DNA of 64,000 nucleotides, from the IMG/VR virus record IMGVR_UViG_3300017776_000001, positions 1 through 64,000 of that record; one strand, given 5' to 3'. The notes beneath the pieces were generated by a model that was not told where the DNA came from, made no database searches, and was given only the letters and a program-made list of their open reading frames with translations. A program made the translations under genes and the position numbers. This document shows, in pieces, positions 1-7,735 of the stretch. The stretch comes from a virus. The stretch's first letter is position 1. The number at the start of each line of letters is the position of its first letter.

Positions 1-246
1 GAACCAAGTATTCCTTTACACCTTTTTGATGGTAGAGGTCACAACGTCACTCCGTTTAAGACAGTTGACAACGTAAATAATCGTTTAATAGTGTGGTCGA
101 ATACCTTACACCCACCAGCTCTCCATAAACCTGAACAATCTTTTAATTTATTACATCCGAGACGTGTATTTAATTGGAAGTGTTACAATAAATTAGAACC
201 TAAGGGTAAAATGTATGCAGAAATGTATGACCATCATCGAAACTAA
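1..246 (+). CDS. C-terminal fragment of an unknown phage protein
   Basis: The frame is open from the first base to a TAA at 244-246, so the gene begins upstream of the window; 81 residues are visible. They contain NRLIVWSNTLHPPALH, which loosely resembles the distal strand of 2OG-Fe(II) oxygenases (a hydrophobic strand followed by a histidine; compare RLLMFDGSIPH in the oxygenase at 62497). The other iron ligands would lie outside the window, so that assignment is only a guess. It is followed by 41 bases without a gene before the sulfotransferase. Confidence 0.6.
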   Translation, partial: EPSIPLHLFDGRGHNVTPFKTVDNVNNRLIVWSNTLHPPALHKPEQSFNLLHPRRVFNWKCYNKLEPKGKMYAEMYDHHRN

Positions 247-287
247 TAAAAAAAATACCGTAATAGTCTCTACGGGACGGTGAATTT

Positions 288-902
288 ATGATTTTATGGG
301 TAAATGACATGGGTGAATTCGTTGAATCCGTCTATTGTCAGATACATGCACCCAAAACAGGTGGTACCTTTGTCCGTACATGGTTGTCAGAGAACACCAC
401 ACTTCGTCCTAGGGGATTGTTTGATGTAAATGAGTCACATGGTCACTGGACATGGAAAGATTACTCAGAGAGAGTCTCAGACTTTCCTAGAAGGTATGAC
501 AGTATATCACAAAAAATCCGAATTAGTGGTTTGGTACGACATCCGTATGACAGATTTGTTTCTCAGTTCAGACATTTATTCACTCTACCCTATAAGTATG
601 ACACTGTGTATGACGTTTTATCAACCAGTGAGTATCTTTTAGGGTCTCAGTATGATTATTATTATCTTGACGGACAACAAATGGGATACTGGTATCATTT
701 AAACACAGGAGTCGACCTACCTATCACTCAAAGTATTGCAGTACCCACTAGTAACACTCAAGGATATCGACACAACCACAAGGATGTCAGTGACAAGTAC
801 GGTATGAAACCTATCGACACCTTCGACATACCGCAGTGGATGAAACATATGGTACAAGACTTATACTTAAAAGATTTCGAAACCTTTGGATTTAATCAAT
901 AA
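288..902 (+). CDS. Sulfotransferase-family protein
   Basis: A 204-residue protein with both hallmarks of PAPS-dependent sulfotransferases: a 5'-phosphosulfate loop HAPKTGGTFVRTWL at residues 20-33 and a 3'-phosphate motif GLVRHPYDRFVSQF at 81-94. Such enzymes move sulfate from PAPS to hydroxyl or amino groups of sugars, lipids or peptides; the phage substrate is unknown. The length fits a minimal single domain. The start is uncertain: ATG 288 has no clear Shine-Dalgarno, and ATG 309 (residue 8) would still keep the whole nucleotide site. No signal peptide is seen, so it should act in the infected cytoplasm, perhaps on surface glycans or virion proteins. Confidence 0.8.
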   Translation: MILWVNDMGEFVESVYCQIHAPKTGGTFVRTWLSENTTLRPRGLFDVNESHGHWTWKDYSERVSDFPRRYDSISQKIRISGLVRHPYDRFVSQFRHLFTLPYKYDTVYDVLSTSEYLLGSQYDYYYLDGQQMGYWYHLNTGVDLPITQSIAVPTSNTQGYRHNHKDVSDKYGMKPIDTFDIPQWMKHMVQDLYLKDFETFGFNQ

Positions 903-907
903 ACCTA

Positions 908-937
908 TTGACAATAACCCCCCATATAAGGTATTAT
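908..937 (+). promoter_or_regulatory. Early-type sigma70-like promoter
   Basis: TTGACA (908-913), an 18-base spacer and TATTAT (932-937) lie directly upstream of the ATG at 945. The same TTGACA/18-base design recurs at 8995 and 9356. Expected start of transcription is within a few bases of the ATG, so the leader would be very short or absent. Confidence 0.6.
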
Positions 938-944
938 AGTAGTC

Positions 945-1283
945 ATGGGAATAATTAATCTTAATTCATCTATAAGGTACGGCCCTCACGGTAAGAAACG
1001 TAAGACGAAGGCCTTCTTGCAGAAGAAGAAACCACCTGTAGATTTTACACAGACGTTACAATATAAAGAAACTATTCGTAGACAAGAACAACAGTACAAG
1101 TCTTTGATGGAAGAATATATGAGGTCGGGTGAGTATCACAAGATTAGTGGTGACTGTACCAAACAAGAGTCTCCTGTATACACTGGAACCCTTGTCAAAG
1201 GTATTGCAACCATGCATAAGAGTAATGCAGTCCCTGTTATTTCTCAGAAGGAAGCAGAAGAGATATCTCAAATGAGTAGTTAA
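945..1283 (+). CDS. Small basic protein of unknown function
   Basis: 112 residues, not recognised. The N-terminal third is strongly basic (GPHGKKRKTKAFLQKKKPP, residues 13-31), suggesting nucleic-acid or polyanion contact; the middle is predicted helical (ETIRRQEQQYKSLMEEYM) and the tail is polar. It is the first gene behind the promoter at 908, so it is probably expressed early. No membrane segment or cysteine pair gives a function. Confidence 0.7.
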   Translation: MGIINLNSSIRYGPHGKKRKTKAFLQKKKPPVDFTQTLQYKETIRRQEQQYKSLMEEYMRSGEYHKISGDCTKQESPVYTGTLVKGIATMHKSNAVPVISQKEAEEISQMSS

Positions 1284-1327
1284 ATGATATATATACATTT
1301 TAAATTAAACATGAAAGGAATTAAATA

Positions 1328-1723
1328 ATGGCATCCCCTATTTTAGAAGCAATGACTCGTAAGGCAAACCTTGCAATGGGTATTATCGAGTATGAAATAG
1401 ATAAATTTCAAGAAGAAGGATATAAGTCTTCTTTTAATATGGAGAAATATTTAAATCAAATTGATTTTAAACCTAAGGTCGTACAAATAATAATCGATGA
1501 TTATGAAAGTATGGTCAATGAATTAAAATCTAATGACAAAGATATGGTTGAAGCTTACTCTTATATGACTACTGCAGAGAAACAAAAGTTTACTGCATTT
1601 ATTGAGAAGATAATTAAAGGTGCAAATACCTATCTTAATAAAAATAAAGTTAAATGGGAAAAAGAAAGTGCAAAACGTAAGATGAATAAAACTTTACGTG
1701 CATTAAATAAAAAATACAAATAA
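1328..1723 (+). CDS. Unknown helical, lysine-rich protein
   Basis: 131 residues, almost wholly predicted alpha-helical, with a highly basic C-terminus (KWEKESAKRKMNKTLRALNKKYK splits into several K/R clusters over residues 109-131). I do not recognise a family. AAAGGA at 1314-1319 gives a Shine-Dalgarno. A five-codon frame (MKGIK) starting at 1311 ends in a TAA that overlaps this ATG as TAATG, the same arrangement as before the gene at 3528. It precedes RNase H by 26 bases and is probably co-transcribed with it. Confidence 0.75.
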   Translation: MASPILEAMTRKANLAMGIIEYEIDKFQEEGYKSSFNMEKYLNQIDFKPKVVQIIIDDYESMVNELKSNDKDMVEAYSYMTTAEKQKFTAFIEKIIKGANTYLNKNKVKWEKESAKRKMNKTLRALNKKYK

Positions 1724-1749
1724 CCCACAGGGTTGTTGAGGATAATATT

Positions 1750-2592
1750 ATGATACTAATTGATTTTACTCAGACTATGATAGCAGGTCTGATGGCACAA
1801 CTTAAATATAATGAGGGAGAAATAAATGAACAACTCCTTCGTCATATGATTCTTAATACACTAAAGACATATATCCGTAACCATGGTGAGAACCTAGGTG
1901 AGGTCGTCCTGTGTGCCGATGAGAAGAATAATTGGAGAAAGAAGTACTATCCCTACTATAAGATAAACCGTAAACGTACACGAGATAAGAGTGGACTAGA
2001 CTGGGGTTTATTTTTTGATGCACTCCATAAGGTACGTGAGGAAATAAAAGAAAACTTCCCATGGAAAATGATGCAAGTAGATGCATGTGAAGCTGATGAT
2101 ATTATTGCAGTACTTACTAAACATCATGCACCCGATGAAGATGTATTAATTATTAGTGGTGACAAGGACTTCCAACAACTACAGAAGTATCCTAGTGTTA
2201 CCCAGTGGTCTCCAAACCTAAACAAATATATTAAACCCGAAGACCCAAAATTATTTTTAAAAGAACATATACTCAGAGGAGATAAGTCAGATGGAGTTCC
2301 AAACTTCCTATCACGTGACGATGTCATCTCTGAAAATGTAAGACAGACACCTTTAAGAAAACAAGTTGTCGAAACATATCTTAAAATAGAGATAGATAAA
2401 GAAGATAAATACTATCGTAACTATTTAAGAAATCAAACATTAATTGATTTAGAATGTATTCCACAGGATATTGAAGTGAACATCTTAAAAGAATTTGCTG
2501 ACATTACTGTCCCTAGTGGTAAGGTATATGACTACCTTAGGAAACATCAACTGAATGAGTTAATGACTAACGTTAAGGACTTTAGATTATGA
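1750..2592 (+). CDS. rnh: T4-type RNase H (5'-3' FEN-like exonuclease)
   Basis: 280 residues, the usual size of T4 RNase H (305 aa) homologues. This FEN/Rad2-type nuclease removes RNA primers and adjacent DNA from Okazaki fragments. Acidic metal-binding motifs are in the family order: N-terminal ILIDFTQ, CEADDIIAVL near residue 112, SGDKDFQQL near 137, and RGDKSDGVPNF near 176, the last marking the helix-hairpin and DNA-binding region. It overlaps the next gene by four bases (ATGA), indicating translational coupling. gp32 and gp59, its T4 replication partners, are encoded further along on the same strand. Confidence 0.95.
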   Translation: MILIDFTQTMIAGLMAQLKYNEGEINEQLLRHMILNTLKTYIRNHGENLGEVVLCADEKNNWRKKYYPYYKINRKRTRDKSGLDWGLFFDALHKVREEIKENFPWKMMQVDACEADDIIAVLTKHHAPDEDVLIISGDKDFQQLQKYPSVTQWSPNLNKYIKPEDPKLFLKEHILRGDKSDGVPNFLSRDDVISENVRQTPLRKQVVETYLKIEIDKEDKYYRNYLRNQTLIDLECIPQDIEVNILKEFADITVPSGKVYDYLRKHQLNELMTNVKDFRL

Positions 2593-3098
2593 CAGAGAAA
2601 AAAGGAAGAGGTAGACCAAAAGGTTCTACCAATAAACCACTAATGAAGTTAGCTACTGAAAGAGTTAGACTTCCAAACGATGCAAGTGTATTTGCAATTC
2701 TAGAACAATGCAATCTTGTCGAGAATGATGAGAAAGCTGCACATGGATTGAAACACTATGCAGAAAGAAACGGTGCAGTATTACCTGTACTACAATGGAT
2801 ATTCGATAAGAATATTGAATCACGTTTACCCGAAGGTAAAACACCTTACACTCCAAATCCAGCACCTGCTGATGATTTAACAGAGAGTTCATTAAGGTTT
2901 GAGTTTAAGAAATTTAAATATTTCGTAAACGATGAGTTGCAAGAATTAAAACGTGAAGCTATGTGGATTGAATTATTGGAATCTATTCCAACGAAAGAAG
3001 CAGAGATGATTGATTTGGTTAAGGATAAAAAGAATCCTTTTAAAAGAATTACAAAAGATTTAGTAGATATTGCTTTTCCCGAAGTGATTAGTGACTAA
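2589..3098 (+). CDS. DUF6433-family phage protein
   Basis: 169 residues, resembling the DUF6433 family of marine T4-like phages, whose function is not established. The N-terminus has an AT-hook-like GRGRPKGSTNKP (residues 6-17). The middle has LPEGKTPYTPNP, and the C-terminal helix pair carries REAMWIELLESIPTKEAEM and KDKKNPFKRITKDLVDIAFPEV, which I recognise from cyanophage members. The AT-hook and its coupling to RNase H suggest a DNA-associated replication accessory role (inference). It starts inside the end of rnh. Confidence 0.8.
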   Translation: MTEKKGRGRPKGSTNKPLMKLATERVRLPNDASVFAILEQCNLVENDEKAAHGLKHYAERNGAVLPVLQWIFDKNIESRLPEGKTPYTPNPAPADDLTESSLRFEFKKFKYFVNDELQELKREAMWIELLESIPTKEAEMIDLVKDKKNPFKRITKDLVDIAFPEVISD

Positions 3099-3101
3099 AT
3101 A
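3094..3101 (+). promoter_or_regulatory. Possible late promoter box ACTAAATA, leaderless geometry
   Basis: ACTAAATA overlaps the stop codon of the previous gene and ends five bases before the ATG at 3107. By T4 late-promoter spacing (+1 is six bases after the box), transcription would start on the A of the ATG. The box differs from TATAAATA at two positions, so this is tentative; the identical geometry at 28951 and 49090 supports it. Confidence 0.35.
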
Positions 3102-3106
3102 ATCGT

Positions 3107-3403
3107 ATGGTAGTTAATAAATTAAATTTGAATGCAAAAGACAGACAATGTTTCTACAGACGTGGAGACATTGAATGCATTGGTGAGGTTAGACAGTTCG
3201 ACCCTATCACTGGTTTCATTCTTATCTATGATTACTTCAGAGAAGAAACTATAGAAATGATTTATGATTACGATACAAATAAATATCGTGGTACTGGTGA
3301 CACTCGTAAGTGGACATGTGAATGGAATGTGAACAGTGACGAAGTACCAACCACAAACAGAACTGAAATTAAAGTGACGGCTAGTACTACTAGTCGTTTA
3401 TAA
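3107..3403 (+). CDS. Unknown small protein
   Basis: 98 residues, not recognised. Predicted mainly beta: RRGDIECIGEVRQFDPITGF then ILIYDYFREETIEMIYDYD, suggesting a small beta-barrel, followed by a Ser/Thr-rich tail. No Shine-Dalgarno is visible before the ATG; with the upstream ACTAAATA box this could be a leaderless message. It is the last gene before the structured RNA at 3419. Confidence 0.7.
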   Translation: MVVNKLNLNAKDRQCFYRRGDIECIGEVRQFDPITGFILIYDYFREETIEMIYDYDTNKYRGTGDTRKWTCEWNVNSDEVPTTNRTEIKVTASTTSRL

Positions 3404-3405
3404 TT

Positions 3406-3413
3406 ACTAAATA
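3406..3413 (+). promoter_or_regulatory. Possible late promoter box upstream of structured RNA
   Basis: ACTAAATA at 3406-3413. Applying T4 late spacing puts +1 at G3419, exactly the first base of the outer helix of the folded RNA. The precise match of box position and RNA 5' end is the main support; the box is a variant of TATAAATA. Confidence 0.4.
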
Positions 3414-3418
3414 TTTAA

Positions 3419-3504
3419 GGTCACACTAGAGACTATACATAAAAAAAAATATGGAAAGGATTATCACTTTCCGATATGTAAACCTTTCTAGTCGAGCTGT
3501 GACC
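3419..3504 (+). ncRNA. Structured leader RNA candidate
   Basis: Four nested helices can be drawn over 86 bases: P1 GGTCACA 3419-3425 with TGTGACC 3498-3504; P2 CTAGA 3426-3430 with TCTAG 3487-3491; P3 TACATA 3436-3441 with TATGTA 3475-3480; P4 GGAAAG 3453-3458 with CTTTCC 3467-3472, loop GATTATCA. A six-base bulge TCGAGC separates P1 and P2 on the 3' side. It lies in the leader of the gene at 3528, 23 bases before the ATG. It is not a tRNA: no T-arm or anticodon arm is present. Candidates are a riboswitch-like leader, an RNA-stabilising 5' structure, or an independent small RNA. Confidence 0.55.
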
Positions 3505-3527
3505 ACCTATAGGATGGAAATTAAATA

Positions 3528-4715
3528 ATGGATACAAAATATATAACACCCGAGCATTTAAAGACGCTCATCACAGTAATTGATATGGTAACAGAGAGAG
3601 GTGCCCTCAAGGGTAACGAACTCATGACTGTATCAGAACTCAGAAACAATCTAACACTAGAACTAGAATTCTTCGTACAAGAACAACAGAGACTAGAACA
3701 AGAACGTATGATTAAACTTCAAGCAGAAGAGTCAGCACGTAAACTCAAAGAGGAACAAGATGCATTCTTACTGAAGAAGAAGTTTGCAGACGAAAGACTC
3801 AAACGAAGAGAACTAGAGAAAGAACTTGCAACAGTTAAACTAACACCACAACCAATAGTGGATGAGCAAGAGATTGCAGAACTAAACACACTTACCCAAG
3901 CTAGAAGTGTAGAGGATGTAAAATCATCTGATACAGGACAAGTTATGGAATTCAAATTTATTGAAAATGAATTAGAACAAGAGAAAGTCAAAGTACAACA
4001 ACCTCAACTGGAAACCCAACAAGTAGAATCACAACCTAGTGATTTTTCTATTCCAACTGAAGAGACCGTACAGAAACCTAGAAGTAAAGCACGTGAGATG
4101 GCAAACTTAGTCAGTGGTAGGGTCACTGGTAGTGAACCATCAGTCACATCATCTAACATCCCACAAGAAGAGAGTCCCGTCTCTGAAGTGGAAGATGACA
4201 AGTTTGACTTCAACGAAGTAGGTGGAGACTGGGTTGGTGAACATGTCAAAGAAGAGAACGTAGGTCTACAAGATAAAGAACACGATGAGTGGTTAGAGAA
4301 ACATGGTACAGATGATGTTAACGAAGCTTTATCTAACATTGCAGACGAACTAGAAAAAGAAGACACACTATCAGAAGTAGACGATACAACTGAAGTAGTG
4401 AACGACCCCCTATTAAGTCTTGCACAAGATTTAGAAGTTAACACATATGAATCAGTAGAAGAACTAGAACAAAAGATTGCAGACAAGAATGCAAGTGCAG
4501 AAGAAGAGTATGAAGAGTTTGAAGAAATAGTAATTCCCGATGCAGACGATTTGCAAGGAATGACTAAAGCACAGATTCAAAAATCTGCAGATGAACTAGG
4601 ATTTGAAGTTGATTCTAAAAAGACCAAACAAATTATGATGGTCGATTTCCAAAGACAAGCAGATAGTCTCATTGCCGAACTCACAGAGCAAGGTGCAGAG
4701 ATATCAACTGAGTAG
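3528..4715 (+). CDS. Acidic coiled-coil protein with C-terminal HeH/SAP-like helices, unknown
   Basis: 395 residues, not recognised. Residues 45-115 form a long charged coiled coil. Residues 130-345 are very acidic and low in complexity (many E, D, Q, S). The last 45 residues, with MTKAQIQKSADELGFEVDSK, resemble the HeH/SAP/Rho-N helix-extended-loop-helix fold that often binds nucleic acid (inference). The gene follows the structured RNA. A four-codon frame (MEIK, 3514) ends in TAA overlapping its ATG. Its stop overlaps the GTG of the radical SAM gene by one base, so the two are probably translated together. Confidence 0.75.
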   Translation: MDTKYITPEHLKTLITVIDMVTERGALKGNELMTVSELRNNLTLELEFFVQEQQRLEQERMIKLQAEESARKLKEEQDAFLLKKKFADERLKRRELEKELATVKLTPQPIVDEQEIAELNTLTQARSVEDVKSSDTGQVMEFKFIENELEQEKVKVQQPQLETQQVESQPSDFSIPTEETVQKPRSKAREMANLVSGRVTGSEPSVTSSNIPQEESPVSEVEDDKFDFNEVGGDWVGEHVKEENVGLQDKEHDEWLEKHGTDDVNEALSNIADELEKEDTLSEVDDTTEVVNDPLLSLAQDLEVNTYESVEELEQKIADKNASAEEEYEEFEEIVIPDADDLQGMTKAQIQKSADELGFEVDSKKTKQIMMVDFQRQADSLIAELTEQGAEISTE

Positions 4716-5671
4716 TGAAGAACACGGAGAAGATTCCTGTAGTAGACCAATACGATTTCTTAGAACATCGTAGACAACAGGAAAAGAACCATTGGGAAAA
4801 ACAAAACGATGAGGACTTAAGTCCTCTATCGTCCATCCTAACAGTAGAAGTTAATACAACAGAGTTGTGTAACAGAACCTGTGTATTTTGTCCTAGACAT
4901 GACCCCAAGGTTTTTCCCAACAGGAATCTTCACCTTACCGTAAAAGGTGCAAACATCATTGCAGAAGAATTGAGTGCAAATGATTACAAAGGTAAAATTA
5001 GTTTTAGTGGGTTTGGTGAGAATTTACTGAACCCCGTTTTCCCCGACATCGTTCATGCATTCAGACAACACTTACCCAATGCAACACTAGAGTGTAATAC
5101 CAATGGAGATAAGTTAACTGTAGAATATGCAAGAAGTCTAATACACGAAAAGGGATTGGACTTACTCTACATCAATCTATATGATGGTGATTTTCAAATG
5201 GATACATTCAATCCTATGATGGAAGAAGCAGGTGTCCCTCTTGACCGTTACAAATATAGAATGCATTGGAGTGAAGCTGTAAAAGAACACGGACTAATAC
5301 TTAATAATAGAAGTGGTGTTGTAGATTGGGTTGGAATAGAAGAAACTAACATTACATCTCTCAAGGGTAAACCGTGTCACTATCCGTTCTACAAAATGTT
5401 TGTAGATTGGAACGGAGATGTTCTATTCTGTTCAAACGATTGGGGTAGAGAACACGTAGTAGGTAATTTACTTTCACAGTCATTGTATGATGTGTGGTTC
5501 TCTAAACCTATGACAAGAATTAGAAAGAAACTTATGAAGGGAGATAGAAGTATGTCCCCTTGTAATAAGTGTAGTGTAGATGGTTCACTATTTGGAAAAC
5601 CATCATTTGATATTGTGACAAAACATTATGATGACCTTCAACAAGCCAGACGTTCAAATAAGACAACTTAG
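4715..5671 (+). CDS. Radical SAM enzyme with SPASM-like C-terminal cysteines
   Basis: 318 residues. The CNRTCVFC motif (Cys 52, 56, 59) binds the 4Fe-4S cluster that cleaves S-adenosylmethionine; SFSGFGENLL and ECNTNGD fit core-strand motifs. The C-terminal third has more cysteines (KPCHYPF, VLFCSND, SPCNKC), typical of SPASM domains that hold auxiliary clusters in peptide- and sugar-modifying enzymes. The start is GTG, overlapping the previous TAG by one base. It begins an overlapping set with an FkbM methyltransferase, an SDR-like protein and a glutaredoxin, suggesting a shared modification pathway. The substrate cannot be read from the sequence. Confidence 0.88.
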   Translation: MKNTEKIPVVDQYDFLEHRRQQEKNHWEKQNDEDLSPLSSILTVEVNTTELCNRTCVFCPRHDPKVFPNRNLHLTVKGANIIAEELSANDYKGKISFSGFGENLLNPVFPDIVHAFRQHLPNATLECNTNGDKLTVEYARSLIHEKGLDLLYINLYDGDFQMDTFNPMMEEAGVPLDRYKYRMHWSEAVKEHGLILNNRSGVVDWVGIEETNITSLKGKPCHYPFYKMFVDWNGDVLFCSNDWGREHVVGNLLSQSLYDVWFSKPMTRIRKKLMKGDRSMSPCNKCSVDGSLFGKPSFDIVTKHYDDLQQARRSNKTT

Positions 5672-6488
5672 TATCGAAGAGATACAAGAAGTATACAATG
5701 GTTTTAATTTTGAAAAGAAAATAAAAGACCCCGATTGGGAAAACTTTTTTCCGTGGGGAATCGAAGAACGTATCGAAACAGAAACAGGTGTAAAGATTCT
5801 CTTTGCATATCCTAAGGACATGTTGAACCATTTGGTTCGTGGACGTAGTCAATCTATATACAAGAAAGAACCATGGACTACTCTATGGTTACAAAACGTT
5901 ATTGAGAAGGATAGTGTCTTCTATGACATAGGTGCAAACTGTGGTCAGTATAGTTTGTATGCATCTCAGTTAGGTTGTGACAGTATCTATGCATTTGAAC
6001 CTCATGTAAGAAACTTTGGTTTCCTTGTAGACAACATTGTGATGAATGATTGCAGTAATGTAATTTTTCCAATGAACGTACCAGTGTCAGATGAAGTGTC
6101 GTATAAGATATGGAATCAAGGTATGAGAGGTGGAGAAGGTGTATCCAGTGAGATAACTTCTAAAAATAAATCAGTCAAGACAAGACTAGTACAAGAGACA
6201 CTAGATAATTTAGTTTACAAACACGGACTACAATCACCCACTATTTTAAAGATAGATGTAGACGGAACAAATGATACGTCAATTATTGACGGTGGATGGA
6301 AGTGTATAGGTGCAAGTGTAAAACACATCATGATTGAAGTGTTTAAAGATAATCCTAGATTCGAAGTTGCAAAAGAATTGTTAACTGGTATGGGATTTAA
6401 AATTAACCACGAAATGACAGACTCTGTTTATGAGTATAGACAGAACTCAAATAGAGGTGGTCAAACGGAGATATTTTTCGAAAGATGA
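5628..6488 (+). CDS. FkbM-family SAM-dependent methyltransferase
   Basis: 286 residues. FYDIGANCGQYSLYA is the SAM-binding glycine loop of FkbM methyltransferases and IYAFEPHVRNFGFL the acidic strand-2 motif; LKIDVDGTND follows as motif IV. The family O-methylates sugars or polyketide hydroxyls and is common in marine phages. The ATG lies 44 bases inside the radical SAM gene, so they are closely coupled. About 70 N-terminal residues precede the Rossmann domain and may confer substrate specificity. Confidence 0.88.
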   Translation: MMTFNKPDVQIRQLSIEEIQEVYNGFNFEKKIKDPDWENFFPWGIEERIETETGVKILFAYPKDMLNHLVRGRSQSIYKKEPWTTLWLQNVIEKDSVFYDIGANCGQYSLYASQLGCDSIYAFEPHVRNFGFLVDNIVMNDCSNVIFPMNVPVSDEVSYKIWNQGMRGGEGVSSEITSKNKSVKTRLVQETLDNLVYKHGLQSPTILKIDVDGTNDTSIIDGGWKCIGASVKHIMIEVFKDNPRFEVAKELLTGMGFKINHEMTDSVYEYRQNSNRGGQTEIFFER

Positions 6489-7093
6489 TAGTAGGAATAA
6501 CAGGTAAAGAAGACAGAGGATTATCAAGTATAATCGGTAAGACACTTATGGAAACACCCCACAAGGGTGAGACCATTACAGTGAAGTATATGCACACTGA
6601 TGATATTATTATGAACGGAGTAGGGGCATGGGTGTTTGACGAAAGTAACCCAAACCACTTAGACGTACTAATTAATAATGCACATCAAGATTTTGACCAA
6701 ACAAAAATTGTAGATATTGTATACAATTCAAGTTGGAGACATGACCCTAGTAAATACTTAATCAACATTGGTAGTCGTGCATCACAACCAAACATATCTA
6801 AGGGATACCTCTATGCGGCACAGAAAGCCTCTCTAACACATTTTTGTAATAACTTGACATACAACTCAGATAAAAAGTTTAAGATGTCTACAGTCAATCT
6901 AGGACTCCTGAATCACAATGATTTACCTAGTCTTAGACAACAAGACATTGCTGGTATGATTTACCATTTAGTTACATCATATCCATCAATAGAGATACCC
7001 GAAATTACAATACAAGCACATGCAAACTATAGTGATGTGCAAAGTGATAAAGCAATGTTATTAGACTTGGAAAGGAATGGACTTCTTAAATAA
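6485..7093 (+). CDS. SDR-like (short-chain dehydrogenase) protein
   Basis: 202 residues. DVLINNAH corresponds to the NNAG motif, INIGSRAS to the catalytic serine strand, and GYLYAAQKASLTHF carries the YxxxK catalytic pair of short-chain dehydrogenases/reductases. The N-terminal MIVGITGKEDRGLSSIIG is a degenerate version of the TGxxxGxG dinucleotide loop. At about 200 residues it is shorter than typical SDRs (~250). It likely oxidises or reduces a hydroxyl or keto group using NAD(P). It overlaps the methyltransferase by four bases (ATGA), supporting a joint pathway. Confidence 0.72.
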   Translation: MIVGITGKEDRGLSSIIGKTLMETPHKGETITVKYMHTDDIIMNGVGAWVFDESNPNHLDVLINNAHQDFDQTKIVDIVYNSSWRHDPSKYLINIGSRASQPNISKGYLYAAQKASLTHFCNNLTYNSDKKFKMSTVNLGLLNHNDLPSLRQQDIAGMIYHLVTSYPSIEIPEITIQAHANYSDVQSDKAMLLDLERNGLLK

Positions 7094-7496
7094 AAAATAT
7101 ACACACACCCGACAAGCTAGCAATGAAGACGAATGGTGTTGTAGGGTTCCGTGGAAAGAGACAAACCTGATGGGTATGAGAGAATCACCAAGTGTGTTGT
7201 TTTCCTTTATCATAAACAATGATGACCACTTATGTGTCTTCACACATGACGAATGGTATATTCATGAAGATTTATTTAACCCTAGAGAAAACTGGAAAAT
7301 GACTTTTGGTCTTTGGGATAACACTAAACAGATGTTTAGTATAGATAATTTTCATGCAGAACCGATGGGATTATATGTACCCAAGAAACCCTTACGAAAT
7401 TTAGGTTATGTAGTAGGTGATAGTCTTAATATGACTTATCATACTGATACTATAAATAATGAGAGAAATCTCAAGATATGGAGAAAAGAAATATGA
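7077..7496 (+). CDS. Unknown protein in the modification operon
   Basis: 139 residues, not recognised. Rich in aromatic residues and histidine (WCCRVPWKETNLM, FTHDEWYIHEDLF, MTYHTDTINNER), predicted beta-rich, with a Cys-Cys pair near residue 22. It overlaps the SDR gene by 17 bases and the glutaredoxin by four. Its position suggests an accessory in the same pathway, but no catalytic motif is evident. Confidence 0.7.
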   Translation: MDFLNKKYTHTRQASNEDEWCCRVPWKETNLMGMRESPSVLFSFIINNDDHLCVFTHDEWYIHEDLFNPRENWKMTFGLWDNTKQMFSIDNFHAEPMGLYVPKKPLRNLGYVVGDSLNMTYHTDTINNERNLKIWRKEI

Positions 7497-7735
7497 TAGA
7501 AATATACGGTAAACCAAGTTGTCCTTTCTGTGACAAAGCAAAGAGTCTTTGTGAGAGAGAAGGATATTCTTACGAATACAAATCGTTAGGACAAGACTAT
7601 ACAACTGAACAGTTGTTTGAGGTATTTCCAACTGCAAGAACATTTCCACAAATACGTGTGGATGATATAAATATAGGTGGATACACAGAACTTGCCGCAT
7701 GGCATCAAGGACGTGTTGGAGCAATAGATGTATAA
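7493..7735 (+). CDS. Glutaredoxin
   Basis: 80 residues from ATG 7493, chosen over ATG 7478 because GGAG at 7481-7484 is correctly spaced and the gene then overlaps its neighbour as ATGA. MIEIYGKPSCPFCDKAK holds the CPFC redox site (Cys 10 and 13); RTFPQIRVDDINIGGYTEL contains the cis-proline TFPQ and the glutathione-binding GG. In T4-like phages glutaredoxins usually serve ribonucleotide reductase; here it sits in a radical SAM/SDR operon and may instead reduce a thiol or cluster of that pathway (inference). Confidence 0.92.
   Translation: MIEIYGKPSCPFCDKAKSLCEREGYSYEYKSLGQDYTTEQLFEVFPTARTFPQIRVDDINIGGYTELAAWHQGRVGAIDV

Noticed and set aside
248-290. Possible hairpin CCGTA/TACGG after the first gene
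   Set aside because: Only 5 bp with an 8-base loop and no T-run on the coding strand; it would work at best as a weak minus-strand terminator where no minus gene exists.
3419-3504. tRNA-like reading: 7-bp outer stem followed by ACC
   Set aside because: No T-arm, no anticodon arm and the wrong internal spacing.
4004-4486. 160-codon minus-strand frame opposite the acidic protein at 3528
   Set aside because: Ser-rich mirror of acidic coding sequence; no promoter or ribosome site, and the plus-strand gene is well supported.
7666-7673. TATAAATA inside the glutaredoxin gene (others at 7451, 35457 and 46697)
   Set aside because: Boxes inside coding sequence occur by chance in AT-rich DNA; none has a boundary position comparable to those accepted. 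The copy at 46697, 140 bases before repeat protein A, is the most plausible but unproven.
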